Source: JAFDCJ01 sp049669725 (GTDB lineage Bacteria; Desulfobacterota; Desulfobacteria; Desulfobacterales; JAFDCJ01). From it: a DNA stretch of 64,000 nt. Positions 54,297 through 62,535 of this stretch are shown piece after piece. A program made the position numbers and the translations under genes. Every line of letters begins with the position of its first letter. The stretch's first letter is position 1. The notes under the pieces were generated by a model, which saw only the letters and a program-made list of their open reading frames with translations, did not search any database and had not been told where the DNA came from. The DNA lies in NCBI GenBank assembly GCA_049669725.1, contig JBATKU010000449.1, forward strand, positions 3,746 through 67,745, written 5' to 3'.

Positions 54297-55091
54297 CTAA
54301 ATTTCGAGAATAATCCCAATCGGGCAATGATCCGATCCAAAAATATCATTGCGAATGAAAGCCTCTTTAATCCAGCCCTTGTCGATAATATCTTCGGTGA
54401 CAAAAAAATAATCGATCCGCCACCCGACGTTGCGGTCGCGGGCCTTGAAGCGGTAAGTCCACCACGAATATTTTACAGTGTCAGGGTGAAAATGGCGGAA
54501 GGTGTCAATGTATCCGTTGCCAATGATCCGGTCGAGCCAGTCTCGCTCAATTCTCAAAAATCCCGAGGTCTTTTCGTTCGGCTTGGGATTCTTCAGATCA
54601 ATTTCATTGTGGGCGGTGTTATAATCACCTGTAATAACAAGGCTTCTTCCCTGCTTTTTTAATTCATCCGTATAGGCAAAAAAAGCTTCGTAAAAATCCA
54701 GTTTGTACTGCAGTCGTTCTTCATTCATCTGACCGTTGGGGAAATAGACATTAAAAAATACGAAATCATCAAAATCCATTTCCAAAATACGACCTTCATC
54801 ATCAAATTTCGGAACACCGATCCCGTATTTCACCTTGCTGGGATTCACCCGCGCATAAGTGCCGACCCCGCTGTACCCTTTTTTAACCCTAGCATGGGAC
54901 CAGTGGGCGTCATAACCGTCAATAGCTTTCATTTCTGCGGTAAGCTGAGGTTCCTGGAGCTTTGTTTCCTGTAGCGCAAAGATATCCGCGCCCAGTTGTT
55001 TAAATGAATTAAAAAAGTCCTTTTTGACCACTGCCCGCAAACCGTTGACGTTCCAGGAAATCAATTTTATTATCTTTTTTTTCTTAGCCAC
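54297..55091 (-). CDS. xth: Exodeoxyribonuclease III (AP endonuclease)
   Basis: A 264-residue Mg-dependent AP endonuclease of the ExoIII family, repairing abasic sites and 3' blocked ends. Motifs: SWNVNGLRAVVKK, ALQETKLQ, GVGTYARV, GDYNTAHNEIDL, and the terminal GSDHCPIGIIL. Length matches the family. The start codon is GTG with AGAGG eight bases upstream. Confidence 0.93.
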   Translation of the reverse strand: MAKKKKIIKLISWNVNGLRAVVKKDFFNSFKQLGADIFALQETKLQEPQLTAEMKAIDGYDAHWSHARVKKGYSGVGTYARVNPSKVKYGIGVPKFDDEGRILEMDFDDFVFFNVYFPNGQMNEERLQYKLDFYEAFFAYTDELKKQGRSLVITGDYNTAHNEIDLKNPKPNEKTSGFLRIERDWLDRIIGNGYIDTFRHFHPDTVKYSWWTYRFKARDRNVGWRIDYFFVTEDIIDKGWIKEAFIRNDIFGSDHCPIGIILEI

Positions 55092-55143
55092 GACGAGAAC
55101 CTCTCAGCCCAATTAGTTTTTTATTAAATTGGGATTTCCAATA

Positions 55144-55440
55144 TTATTCCTCCACCAGTTTGCGAAGTCGGTCGACCACCTGCCTGGACTGGGCCTTTTC
55201 CACCACCCCCAGGACAGAACGCAGACACTCCCGAATAATCGCGGTTTTGGGCCGGGATGAATCCAGTTGGGCTTCCATGGTCTTTAAATCGGCCATCAAT
55301 TCGCTCAAGGTATCAAAATCCAGACCGAGTGAGCCGGTCTGGGTTTTCAGCTCGAAGACAACCTGATCAACCGCCTGCTGCCCGCCCGAATTCAATACAG
55401 GCTCATCGCCCAGTTTTGCGTATTTGGGACTGCCTTAAGC
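55144..55440 (-). pseudogene. Probable 3' remnant of a hypothetical gene
   Basis: An open frame without a proper start ends in a stretch (DLKTMEAQLDSSRPKTAIIRECLRSVLG) like the C-terminal tail of several bacterial hypothetical proteins, which I recall as 'TIEAQLSSPKPK..IIKESLKSI'. The only start candidate is a TTG at 55395. In the same frame upstream of a TAA at about 55440, an open stretch continues for at least 40 codons, so a nonsense mutation or decayed 5' part is possible. An ATCGAG-type repeat lies at its upstream edge. Confidence 0.45.
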
Positions 55441-55576
55441 CAATGGCCCCATTAAATCCCGGACCCTTGCGGACCCATCGGCACTGATTCCGATTCCGCC
55501 CGATAGCGTGCGAATCTCAACGAGTTGGCAGCCGATCTTGGTTCTCCATGACAATGGTGCAGTTTTGGCCGACTGC

Positions 55577-55650
55577 CATCGAGAATCGAGAATCCAGCAT
55601 CGAGTATCATTTATACAATATCCAGAATTGGGTATAGAGCATCGCGATTC
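55577..55650. repeat. 'ATCGAGAATCGAG' dialect element
   Basis: CATCGAGAATCGAGAATCCA and CATCGAGTATC are followed by opposite-sense words around 55630. Same vocabulary as at 36.9 and 42.0 kb. It lies between the gene remnant and the epimerase gene end. Confidence 0.5.
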
Positions 55651-55653
55651 CAG

Positions 55654-56556
55654 TTAGCCTTCCACAATGGCTCTAATCGCCCCCCCGATATCCGGATATT
55701 GAAATGAAAATCCGTGACTTAACAGTTTATCGGGTACCGTGCGTTGACTGCCCAGAAAAACATCGCCGAATTCGCCCATGGCAAGGCGGATCAAAAATGC
55801 CGGTGCCGGCATAAAGGACGGGCGGCTTAAAATCGCACCCAATGTCTGAGCCAGTTGGCGATTGCGAACCGGATTGGGTGCACAAAAATTTAGAGGTCCG
55901 CTGATCTCCTGATGTTCAAGCACAAATACAATGGCCGCCATAAGATCATCAAGGTGCAGCCACGGAAACCACTGATTGCCTTTACCAAGGGGGCCGCCGA
56001 CAAACATTTTAAAAGCGGGTATCAGTTTGGACATGGCACCGCCATTTTTCCCGAGAATAACCCCGAACCGCATGACGACGACCCGAACCCCTTTGGTGCT
56101 TGCCAGCAAAGCCTCCTTCTCCCAATCTATCGAAACACCCGCCAGAAAATCACTGCCGGCCCTTTCATCTTCCTTGAGAACATCGTCGCCTCGGCTACCG
56201 TAATACCCGGCTCCGGAAGCACTGCACAGGGTAAGATTAGTGCCTGAAGGCAGCGCTTCGACGACATTGCGGGTGGTCAATATGCGGCTGTCATAAATTT
56301 TCTTTTTATAATTTTCGGTCCAGCGCTTGAAAATGGTTGCCCCGGCCAGATTCACCACCGCATCAGCATCGGCAAGTTCTTTTTGCCACGGGCCTTTACA
56401 AGTGGTGTCCGCTGCAACAAAATGATAGTTATCACGATCCAAGCGGTGCTGCGGCTCAGACCTGCCAATGGCAATGACCTGATGCCCTTTACTGAGCAAT
56501 AGTGTTGCGAGATTCGACCCCACGAAGCCCGAACCTCCCATGATGAGAATCTTCAT
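55654..56556 (-). CDS. TIGR01777-type NAD(P)-dependent epimerase (SDR superfamily)
   Basis: A 300-residue extended SDR protein of the YfcH/SDR39U1 group. The nucleotide-binding GGSGFVGSNLATLL lies at the N-terminus, with VVNLAGATIFKRW, SASGAGYYGSRGD and RFGVILGKNGGAM characteristic of this group, and FPWLHLDDLMAAI following. Its substrate is unknown. AAGGAT precedes the ATG. Confidence 0.88.
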   Translation of the reverse strand: MKILIMGGSGFVGSNLATLLLSKGHQVIAIGRSEPQHRLDRDNYHFVAADTTCKGPWQKELADADAVVNLAGATIFKRWTENYKKKIYDSRILTTRNVVEALPSGTNLTLCSASGAGYYGSRGDDVLKEDERAGSDFLAGVSIDWEKEALLASTKGVRVVVMRFGVILGKNGGAMSKLIPAFKMFVGGPLGKGNQWFPWLHLDDLMAAIVFVLEHQEISGPLNFCAPNPVRNRQLAQTLGAILSRPSFMPAPAFLIRLAMGEFGDVFLGSQRTVPDKLLSHGFSFQYPDIGGAIRAIVEG

Positions 56557-56820
56557 GGGTCATATCCTTTGAAAAGAATCTAAATCCCTTTCTATAGTTC
56601 CCCTACACCGCTTTCGCTAATTATATTCCGAAACACGGTATTACGGTATAAGTGGTTGTAGAAAAAACATTGGGCCACCCAAATGATTTTTTGACAACCA
56701 CGATACCCGCTCATCGTATTTAGCAACAGGTGCTTTGTCAACATCTACTGCTGATTGCTTGAATGGGGATTGGGCGCGGCAGGCAACGTCTCTATCTTTC
56801 CGTCCGATAAAGAAAAGAAG

Positions 56821-57213
56821 CTATCTCAAACAATCGGGACAGATCCCGATAAACTCCAATTTGTGTCCGATGATCTTAAAATCAATTGCATTTTTTAGAT
56901 TATGGTTGACGGCTACATTGAAATCCGCCGGAGCATCAACCAGCCGATCACAGTGAATGCAGCGAATGTGATAATGGTTTTCTGCGATCCCATCGAAACG
57001 CTTCAAGCTGCAGCCAAGTTCAAGCTTCTGGATTTCGCCGCTTTCGGATAGAATTTCAAGGTTGCGATATACCGTCCCAAGGCTGATGCGGGGAAGGCGT
57101 TTGCGGACTATCTCATAGACTTCATCCGCACTGGGATGGGTATCCACTTTGCGCAATTCTTCCAGGATAACTTTGCGTTGACGTGTCATCCGCAGATTGA
57201 ATTGCTTTTCCAA
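56821..57213 (-). CDS. Fur-family transcriptional regulator (PerR-like)
   Basis: A 130-residue Fur-family metalloregulator. The winged helix includes MTRQRKVILEEL and ISLGTVYRNLEIL; the metal site HYHIRCIHCDRLVD and the second Cys pair CPDC of the structural zinc site are present. The compact size and HYHxxCxxC pattern suggest PerR or Fur; the peroxide-sensing ability cannot be told by eye. The ribosome-binding site is weak or distant. Confidence 0.88.
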   Translation of the reverse strand: MEKQFNLRMTRQRKVILEELRKVDTHPSADEVYEIVRKRLPRISLGTVYRNLEILSESGEIQKLELGCSLKRFDGIAENHYHIRCIHCDRLVDAPADFNVAVNHNLKNAIDFKIIGHKLEFIGICPDCLR

Positions 57214-57286
57214 GCCTGTCTGACCCTCCGGGGAATAGTAACAGATTGTATTGGCCTAGGACAACATCAGTCTGAAGTCAAGATAA

Positions 57287-57425
57287 AACGTGTTGCGCGT
57301 TGCGAGTTACGTGTTGCGCGATATATAATTCGGAATTCTGTCTTATTTTAGCTCATAGCGCGAACCCCGTAACTCATATCCCGCATCCATGAACTCGTAA
57401 CTCGTCCCCCGGAACCCGCAACCCG
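57287..57425. repeat. Long hairpin, 'GTAACnCG' dialect
   Basis: Left arm 57287-57320 (AACGTGTTGCGCGTTGCGAG) and right arm 57360-57425 (CGTAACTCGTCC, GGAACCCGCAACCCG) have opposite word sense. It lies between citrate synthase and the fur gene, ending four bases before the citrate synthase stop codon. Confidence 0.6.
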
Positions 57426-57428
57426 TTT

Positions 57429-58607
57429 CTACCTATCATCCATTGGCGTGAATTCACACACGTCGGGACCGCAATAGTCTCCGACGTACTCTGATTCCGG
57501 TCGATAAAGCATGGGTTTCGGTGCTGCACCGGCAAATTGCTCCTCAATGACGTGGGCGCACCAGCCTGAAATTCTGGCAATGCCAAATACCGGTGTAAAC
57601 AGATCAACCGGGATCCCCAGCGATAGGTACAGCGACCCGCTGTAGAAATCCACATTTACGAATATGTCTCTGCCTTTGCGCCGTTTAAATTCCGCTTTGC
57701 CTGTTTTTTCAAGTAAGGCGGAAATCTCGTACCACCGGGTCTTGCCGATCTTTTCTTCCATGGCCTTGGACATCTCCGATACGATGTAAGCACGGGGATC
57801 GTCAGTATCATAAACGGCATGCCCCAGACCAAAGATCACCCGGCCGGCATCAAATTCCTGGTTGACATAGTCTTTGACCGCCTCGGGGGAGCCGATCTTA
57901 AAAAGCATTTCCATCACCCGTGTGTTGGCCCCGCCATGCAAATCACCGGATAGGGATCCCACCGCAGCAGCGACCGCTGCATAGATATGCGCCCTGGTGG
58001 AAGCCACTTCCCGGGCTGCAAAGGTCGAGGCATTAAAGGAGTGTTCGGCGTGCAGCACGAGCGCTTTATCCAGATACCTGGCGACCTCACCATCGGGTAC
58101 TTCACCGCTGAGCATGTAAAGGAAATTGGCGGCATGGTCCAGATCTGGCGACGGTGCAACCGGCGCCTGACTGTTGCGAATTCGATGCCAGGCTGCGATA
58201 ATGGTTCCGAATTTGGCAATCAGACGGGTTGACATGCGCAAAACGGCTTCCTGGGATTGATCCCTTATATCGGGATCATGGATGCCCAGCATGGGAACGA
58301 CGGCTTGCAAAACGTCCATGGGTAGGGCGTTTTTAGGCTGGGTCTTCATCGCAGTTATTACTTCCGGTGGCAGAGCCCTTTCTAAAGCGAGTTGCCGCTT
58401 GAACTCTTCAAGTTCATCCTTATCCGGCAATTTCTCATAGAGCAACAAGAAAGAAACTTCCTCAAAGGTTGCCTTTTCCGCCAAATCCTGAACCAGATAG
58501 CCCCTGTAAATCAATCGGCCGTTGGCACCGTCAACTTCGCATATTCTGGTATCGGCAATAACAACACCCCGCAGGCCGGTATTTAACATCGGTTTGCATT
58601 CTTCCAT
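57429..58607 (-). CDS. Citrate synthase
   Basis: A 392-residue citrate synthase-family enzyme condensing acetyl-CoA with oxaloacetate (2-methylcitrate synthase is a possible alternative in this short form). Catalytic motifs: LHAEHSFNAST with His near 190, HGGANTRVME, GLGHAVYDTDDPRA with the second His, and NVDFYSGSLY with the catalytic Asp. AGAGGTG precedes the ATG. It completes an oxidative TCA route with sucAB-lpd and fumC in this window. Confidence 0.92.
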   Translation of the reverse strand: MEECKPMLNTGLRGVVIADTRICEVDGANGRLIYRGYLVQDLAEKATFEEVSFLLLYEKLPDKDELEEFKRQLALERALPPEVITAMKTQPKNALPMDVLQAVVPMLGIHDPDIRDQSQEAVLRMSTRLIAKFGTIIAAWHRIRNSQAPVAPSPDLDHAANFLYMLSGEVPDGEVARYLDKALVLHAEHSFNASTFAAREVASTRAHIYAAVAAAVGSLSGDLHGGANTRVMEMLFKIGSPEAVKDYVNQEFDAGRVIFGLGHAVYDTDDPRAYIVSEMSKAMEEKIGKTRWYEISALLEKTGKAEFKRRKGRDIFVNVDFYSGSLYLSLGIPVDLFTPVFGIARISGWCAHVIEEQFAGAAPKPMLYRPESEYVGDYCGPDVCEFTPMDDR

Positions 58608-58654
58608 ATCACACCTCTTTGCTTAGAGCGATTGTATTGACATCAGATCCCTGA

Positions 58655-58870
58655 TTATAGGTCGATCCACATATCGGATTCATTACCGCATTTGGTGCAA
58701 GTCGCGGTTCCCTTGACGCGCTTTTCTGGCTGGGGCTCCGGCGACGGCTCGGGAGCGGAAACCTTATTTTCCTTTTCATCGACATCCGGCAATGAACAGG
58801 TCACGACCATCTCAGCCTCGTTTCCACAATTTTCGCATTTGCAGATTTCCTTTTTGACAATTTCGCTCAT
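58655..58870 (-). CDS. 71-residue small protein with two CxxC pairs
   Basis: A small protein with CENCGNE near residue 12 and CTKCGNES near 57, separated by a Pro/Glu-rich linker (SAPEPSPEPQPEKR). The two pairs could bind one zinc. Function unknown. AGAGG at good spacing precedes the ATG. Confidence 0.65.
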   Translation of the reverse strand: MSEIVKKEICKCENCGNEAEMVVTCSLPDVDEKENKVSAPEPSPEPQPEKRVKGTATCTKCGNESDMWIDL

Positions 58871-59044
58871 ATGAAACCTCTTCTTATAGAACTTAAAGTC
58901 CGTTTATTTGAAAACAACTCTAGCGGGAATGGGCATGGTCCTGCACCTTTTTGACACCTTAAATTGATATTTCTATACAAAAATGTCATCCAAGAAATTG
59001 ATGGGAAAATGAAATCTATTAACCACTTCGTTCGGCGGCTTACC

Positions 59045-59377
59045 CTAAAATTGCATCTTTTCCAGCGGTCGTCTCTCGGGCACATATTCATGGGGAATTT
59101 TACCCTCGTTCCAATCTTTTGAAACATAAAGGTTGCAGTAACAGCTGCCATATTCTTCGATATCCGGCACGCTGTAAACACAAGGGCAGATGATATCCCG
59201 ATCGGCATCCCGGTCATCGGCCAGCAGTCTGCAGGGGCAGCCCATGTAACCGCAACGCCCCTTGTTTACCAGCAGGGCTTCCAGCAACTCAAGGGAGCGC
59301 TCTTTGTCCTTGTTGAAATAATATCCCTTGGTTTCCTGAACTTTTTTCATTCTCTCGTATAGCTCATGTGCATCCAT
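59045..59377 (-). CDS. Ferredoxin:thioredoxin reductase catalytic chain-like protein
   Basis: A 110-residue protein with the triple Cys-pair pattern of the FTR catalytic (beta) chain, which uses a [4Fe-4S] cluster and adjacent disulfide to reduce thioredoxin-like partners from ferredoxin. Here the pattern is CPC-X14-CPC-X12-CYC rather than the plant CPC-X16-CPC-X8-CHC, plus an extra cysteine just before the first pair. Its ATG shares one base with the stop of the glutaredoxin gene (TAATG), so the two are translationally coupled and likely a redox pair. Confidence 0.88.
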   Translation of the reverse strand: MDAHELYERMKKVQETKGYYFNKDKERSLELLEALLVNKGRCGYMGCPCRLLADDRDADRDIICPCVYSVPDIEEYGSCYCNLYVSKDWNEGKIPHEYVPERRPLEKMQF

Positions 59378-59649
59378 TACATTCCCAAAGCCTCCTTGAT
59401 TTCCTTTTCCTTAAATCCGACGATAACCTTTTCGCCGATGATGATCGTCGGAAAAGAACAACGGGGATTAAACTTTTTAACGTCCGCAATGATGGCTTTT
59501 CTTTCGTCGCCTTTGAGCATGTCCACATCGATAAATTCATATTTGATGGTACATTCACCCATAAACTTTTTGGTTGCTTTACAATGACTGCAAGTACTCA
59601 GAGAGAAAATCTTAACATCCGGATGAGAATTTTTTTCAGATTGAGACAT
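59377..59649 (-). CDS. Glutaredoxin-like protein
   Basis: A 90-residue thioredoxin-fold protein. The CSHC active site at residues 20-23 and the cis-proline segment SFPTIIIGEKVIVGF are present, as in NrdH/glutaredoxins. It is probably the substrate or partner of the adjoining FTR chain, shuttling ferredoxin electrons to protein disulfides. The coupled stop/start (TAATG) supports joint function. Confidence 0.87.
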   Translation of the reverse strand: MSQSEKNSHPDVKIFSLSTCSHCKATKKFMGECTIKYEFIDVDMLKGDERKAIIADVKKFNPRCSFPTIIIGEKVIVGFKEKEIKEALGM

Positions 59650-60168
59650 AAGGACTTCCTTCCATATATTGGAGAGTCAAAACATACTCATAACTACAGG
59701 ATTTCTGTTTCCTAAAACCAATTACAAGCCGCTAAAATTATAAGAATTTACATGATCTGCCACAATAGCAGAAATCGTCTCATATTAACATAATAAATTT
59801 TGAAATATAAATCAGTTGCCGACTGTATGAATAATCAAGATTCGTACCAACAACCAGTGAAAAAAACAATAATTAAAAAAATGTAAATATCAAAATATGT
59901 TAGTGTAATCGCATCTAAATGACCCCTTCATCCGACTTCGATGATACGAATGAGACACTTTACCTCTAAATTTAAGTCCTACCATCATGGATTCCTTGGT
60001 TATGCTTTGGTTTTTGGGCACAGCAACTAAACTGCATCCAGGTTCAAACACCAGAAAACGTCTCATGGTAGCATTGATACACACCTGTATCATAAGACAA
60101 AATATTCTGCCTTTGTGGTGATAAAAAAGTTTTCGTTCAAAATTTAATTTAATATAGATTTTAGGATG

Positions 60169-60198
60169 TTATCGGAAATATTGATTTAATTCCGATAA
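60169..60198. promoter_or_regulatory. Perfect inverted repeat upstream of cooS
   Basis: TTATCGGAA (60169-60177) and TTCCGATAA (60190-60198) are exact 9-base reverse complements with a 12-base spacer (21 bases centre to centre, two helical turns). Position just upstream of a sigma54-like promoter suggests an activator or repressor site. Confidence 0.6.
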
Positions 60199-60219
60199 TT
60201 TTAGTATAGTTAAGAAATC

Positions 60220-60235
60220 TGGCATGGAATTTGTA
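60220..60235 (+). promoter_or_regulatory. Sigma54-like -24/-12 promoter of cooS
   Basis: TGGCAT-GGAAT-TTGTA matches the -24/-12 consensus (TGGCAC-N5-TTGCW) except for one substitution in each half. The predicted start is about 60 bases ahead of cooS. Confidence 0.5.
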
Positions 60236-60310
60236 GAATTATTTATGGAGAGCGGTATAAATCAAGCCGGTAGAATCCATCATCAATAATTCCAGGAAGG
60301 GAGGCAATAA

Positions 60311-62290
60311 ATGGCTAAAAAAGAAATTATCTCCGGAAAAGAAAAAAAGGAGATCGATATTAATGCGGTAACCACCTGTGAGGCAACCGCCCAGATGCTT
60401 AGAAAGGCTCGAAGAGACGGTGTTGAAACCGCTTTTGACCGGGCGGCCGATATGAAGGCCTGCCCCATCGGGAAAGATTCGGCCTGCTGCAAGCACTGCG
60501 CCATGGGACCCTGCCGTCTGAACGCTAAAGATCCTTATTCCAAAGTCGGTGTCTGCGGGGCCACCATTGATACCATTATGGCACGTAATTTTGCCCGTAT
60601 GGTGGCCGCCGGAGGTGCTGCCCATACGGACCACGGCATGGGTATGCTCGATCTTTTCCGTGATGTGTTAAACGGAAAAATTAAGGACTACAGCATTAAA
60701 AATCCGCAAAAGTGCATTGACGTCGCCGCATCCATTGGTATTGAAACCGAGGACCGTGAACTAAAAGATATCGCCATGGATCTGTATCATGAGCTCGAAC
60801 GGACCTATACCCAGGTCGACGGCGAGATTCCCTTTGCCAAACGAGTGCCGGCCAAAACTCTGGAAACCTGGCGCAAATTAGGAATTGTTCCGCGCGGCGC
60901 CATGCGTGAAATTATGGAGTTGATGCACCGGACCCACATGGGGGTGGACCAGCATTATGAAAACATTACCAAGCAGTGCAGCCGTACTGCGCTGGCCGAT
61001 GGCTGGGGCGGCTCCATGGTCGCCACCGAAATTTCCGACATTCTGTTCGGTACCCCCTCACCGGTGGCCGTAGAAGTCAATATGGGGGTCTTGAAAGAAG
61101 ATCAGGTCAATATTATCATTCACGGACATGAACCCAATCTGTTTGAATCCATGGTGGAATCGGTGAACGAAAAGACCCTGATCCAGGCCGCCAAGGACGC
61201 CGGTGCCAAAGGAATCAACCTGGTGGGCATGTGCTGCTCCGGTCTGGAAATGTTTGTGCGTCATGGGGTTCCCCATGCCGGAAACTTTATGTCAACTGAA
61301 GCCGTTCTCGTTACCGGTGCCGTGGATGCCATGGGTGTTGACGTGCAGTGTATCAAACAGGGCCTGGCAAGCGTGGCGGACTGCTACAAAACACCGCTGA
61401 TTACCACCAATCCGCGCTGTCATATCGAAGGGGCCACCCACCTTGAGTTTCATGAAGATAAACCTAAAGAGTGCACGGATGAAATCGTCATTCAGGCCAT
61501 CGGTCGTTTTAAGAACCGCACGATGCCGATCGAAATTCCGCAAATTGTCAACACCGGTGTGCACGGATTCTCCCACGAGTACATCAATTATATGCTTGGC
61601 GGAACCTTCCGGGCATCTTACACTCCGTTGAACGACAATGTTATTAACGGCCGGATTCGGGGAGTGGCCGGAGTGGTGGGATGCACCAACCCGAGGGTAA
61701 AACAGGACTGGCTGCATGTAGAGCTGGTTAAAGAGCTGATAAAAAATGATGTGCTTGTGCTCCAGACCGGATGTTCGCAAATCGCATTGGCCAAAGCCGG
61801 CCTGACGACCCCTGAAGCGGCACACCTTGCCGGACCCGGTCTAAAAGAAGTCTGCGAAACCGTCGGAATGCCGCCGGTTTTAGGCCTGGGTGCCTGTGTG
61901 GACAACAGCCGGATTTTGATTGCCGCATCCGAAATGGTCAAAACCGGTGGGCTGGGAGACAGCATTGCGGACCTGCCGGCAGCCGGTTGCGCACCGGAAT
62001 ACATGAGTGAAAAGGCCATCTGCATTGGCCAGTATTTCGTGGCCTCGGGGGTTTACACCGTATTCGGTGTATCCTTCCCCATTGTTGAAAATACCAAATT
62101 CCATAAACACCTGTTTGAAGAGCTTGAACAGCAGGGTTTGGGAAAATGGGGCTTTGCCACCGACCCCTATGAGATGGCCCGTTTGATGATCGCCCACATC
62201 GACAAAAAGCGCAAACAACTGGGCATCGACAAGGCCAGAGAACGCGTCCTGATGGATATGGCCGACCGTCGTGACATGGAAGCGGCCTAA
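60311..62290 (+). CDS. cooS: Anaerobic carbon monoxide dehydrogenase catalytic subunit
   Basis: A 659-residue Ni-Fe CO dehydrogenase, interconverting CO and CO2. The N-terminal B/D-cluster cysteines (ACCKHCAMGPC and VGVCGAT) and the C-cluster ligands are visible: HGHEP histidine, MCCSG, VDVQC, VVGC, QTGCS and LGACVD. It could act alone with ferredoxin or as part of acetyl-CoA synthase; no acs genes or cooC maturation factor adjoin it. A strong GGGAGG precedes the ATG, and a terminator follows, so it is monocistronic. Confidence 0.96.
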   Translation: MAKKEIISGKEKKEIDINAVTTCEATAQMLRKARRDGVETAFDRAADMKACPIGKDSACCKHCAMGPCRLNAKDPYSKVGVCGATIDTIMARNFARMVAAGGAAHTDHGMGMLDLFRDVLNGKIKDYSIKNPQKCIDVAASIGIETEDRELKDIAMDLYHELERTYTQVDGEIPFAKRVPAKTLETWRKLGIVPRGAMREIMELMHRTHMGVDQHYENITKQCSRTALADGWGGSMVATEISDILFGTPSPVAVEVNMGVLKEDQVNIIIHGHEPNLFESMVESVNEKTLIQAAKDAGAKGINLVGMCCSGLEMFVRHGVPHAGNFMSTEAVLVTGAVDAMGVDVQCIKQGLASVADCYKTPLITTNPRCHIEGATHLEFHEDKPKECTDEIVIQAIGRFKNRTMPIEIPQIVNTGVHGFSHEYINYMLGGTFRASYTPLNDNVINGRIRGVAGVVGCTNPRVKQDWLHVELVKELIKNDVLVLQTGCSQIALAKAGLTTPEAAHLAGPGLKEVCETVGMPPVLGLGACVDNSRILIAASEMVKTGGLGDSIADLPAAGCAPEYMSEKAICIGQYFVASGVYTVFGVSFPIVENTKFHKHLFEELEQQGLGKWGFATDPYEMARLMIAHIDKKRKQLGIDKARERVLMDMADRRDMEAA

Positions 62291-62328
62291 GTCCATCCAT
62301 TTGCACAATCATTTAAATCAATTAAAAC

Positions 62329-62358
62329 AAAAGGGGCTCCAGTTCGGAGCCCCTTTTT
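62329..62358 (+). terminator. Rho-independent terminator of cooS
   Basis: GGGGCTCC (62333-62340) and GGAGCCCC (62346-62353) pair perfectly around a 5-base loop, flanked by AAAA and followed by TTTTT. It closes the cooS transcript 40 bases after its stop. Confidence 0.9.
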
Positions 62359-62535
62359 AGTGGACCCAAATATGATGCGGTATAGCGCCTTTTAAGCGAT
62401 GTTTAACTCGATTCATCCTCCCTTTTACGACTTTATTACCCCTTTACTTTTACACTCGTTTAGCCTATTATAGAGGACGATTTATTTAACAAAGCCCCGG
62501 TATGGTTGTCTCCTCCGGGAAAGGAGAATCCTTGC

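Larger units (their letters stand above)
59650..60310. other. 660-base AT-rich region upstream of cooS
   Basis: No convincing gene is visible. The right end holds an inverted repeat, a sigma54-like promoter and the cooS ribosome-binding site, described separately. The left end should hold the promoter of the glutaredoxin-FTR pair. Confidence 0.5.

Noticed and set aside
59890..60093. Minus-strand open frame upstream of cooS
   Set aside because: Low-complexity composition, no ribosome-binding site and no recognisable protein features.
60311..62290. Acetyl-CoA synthase operon
   Set aside because: The CODH gene has its own terminator and no acs genes follow; only the CODH is supported.
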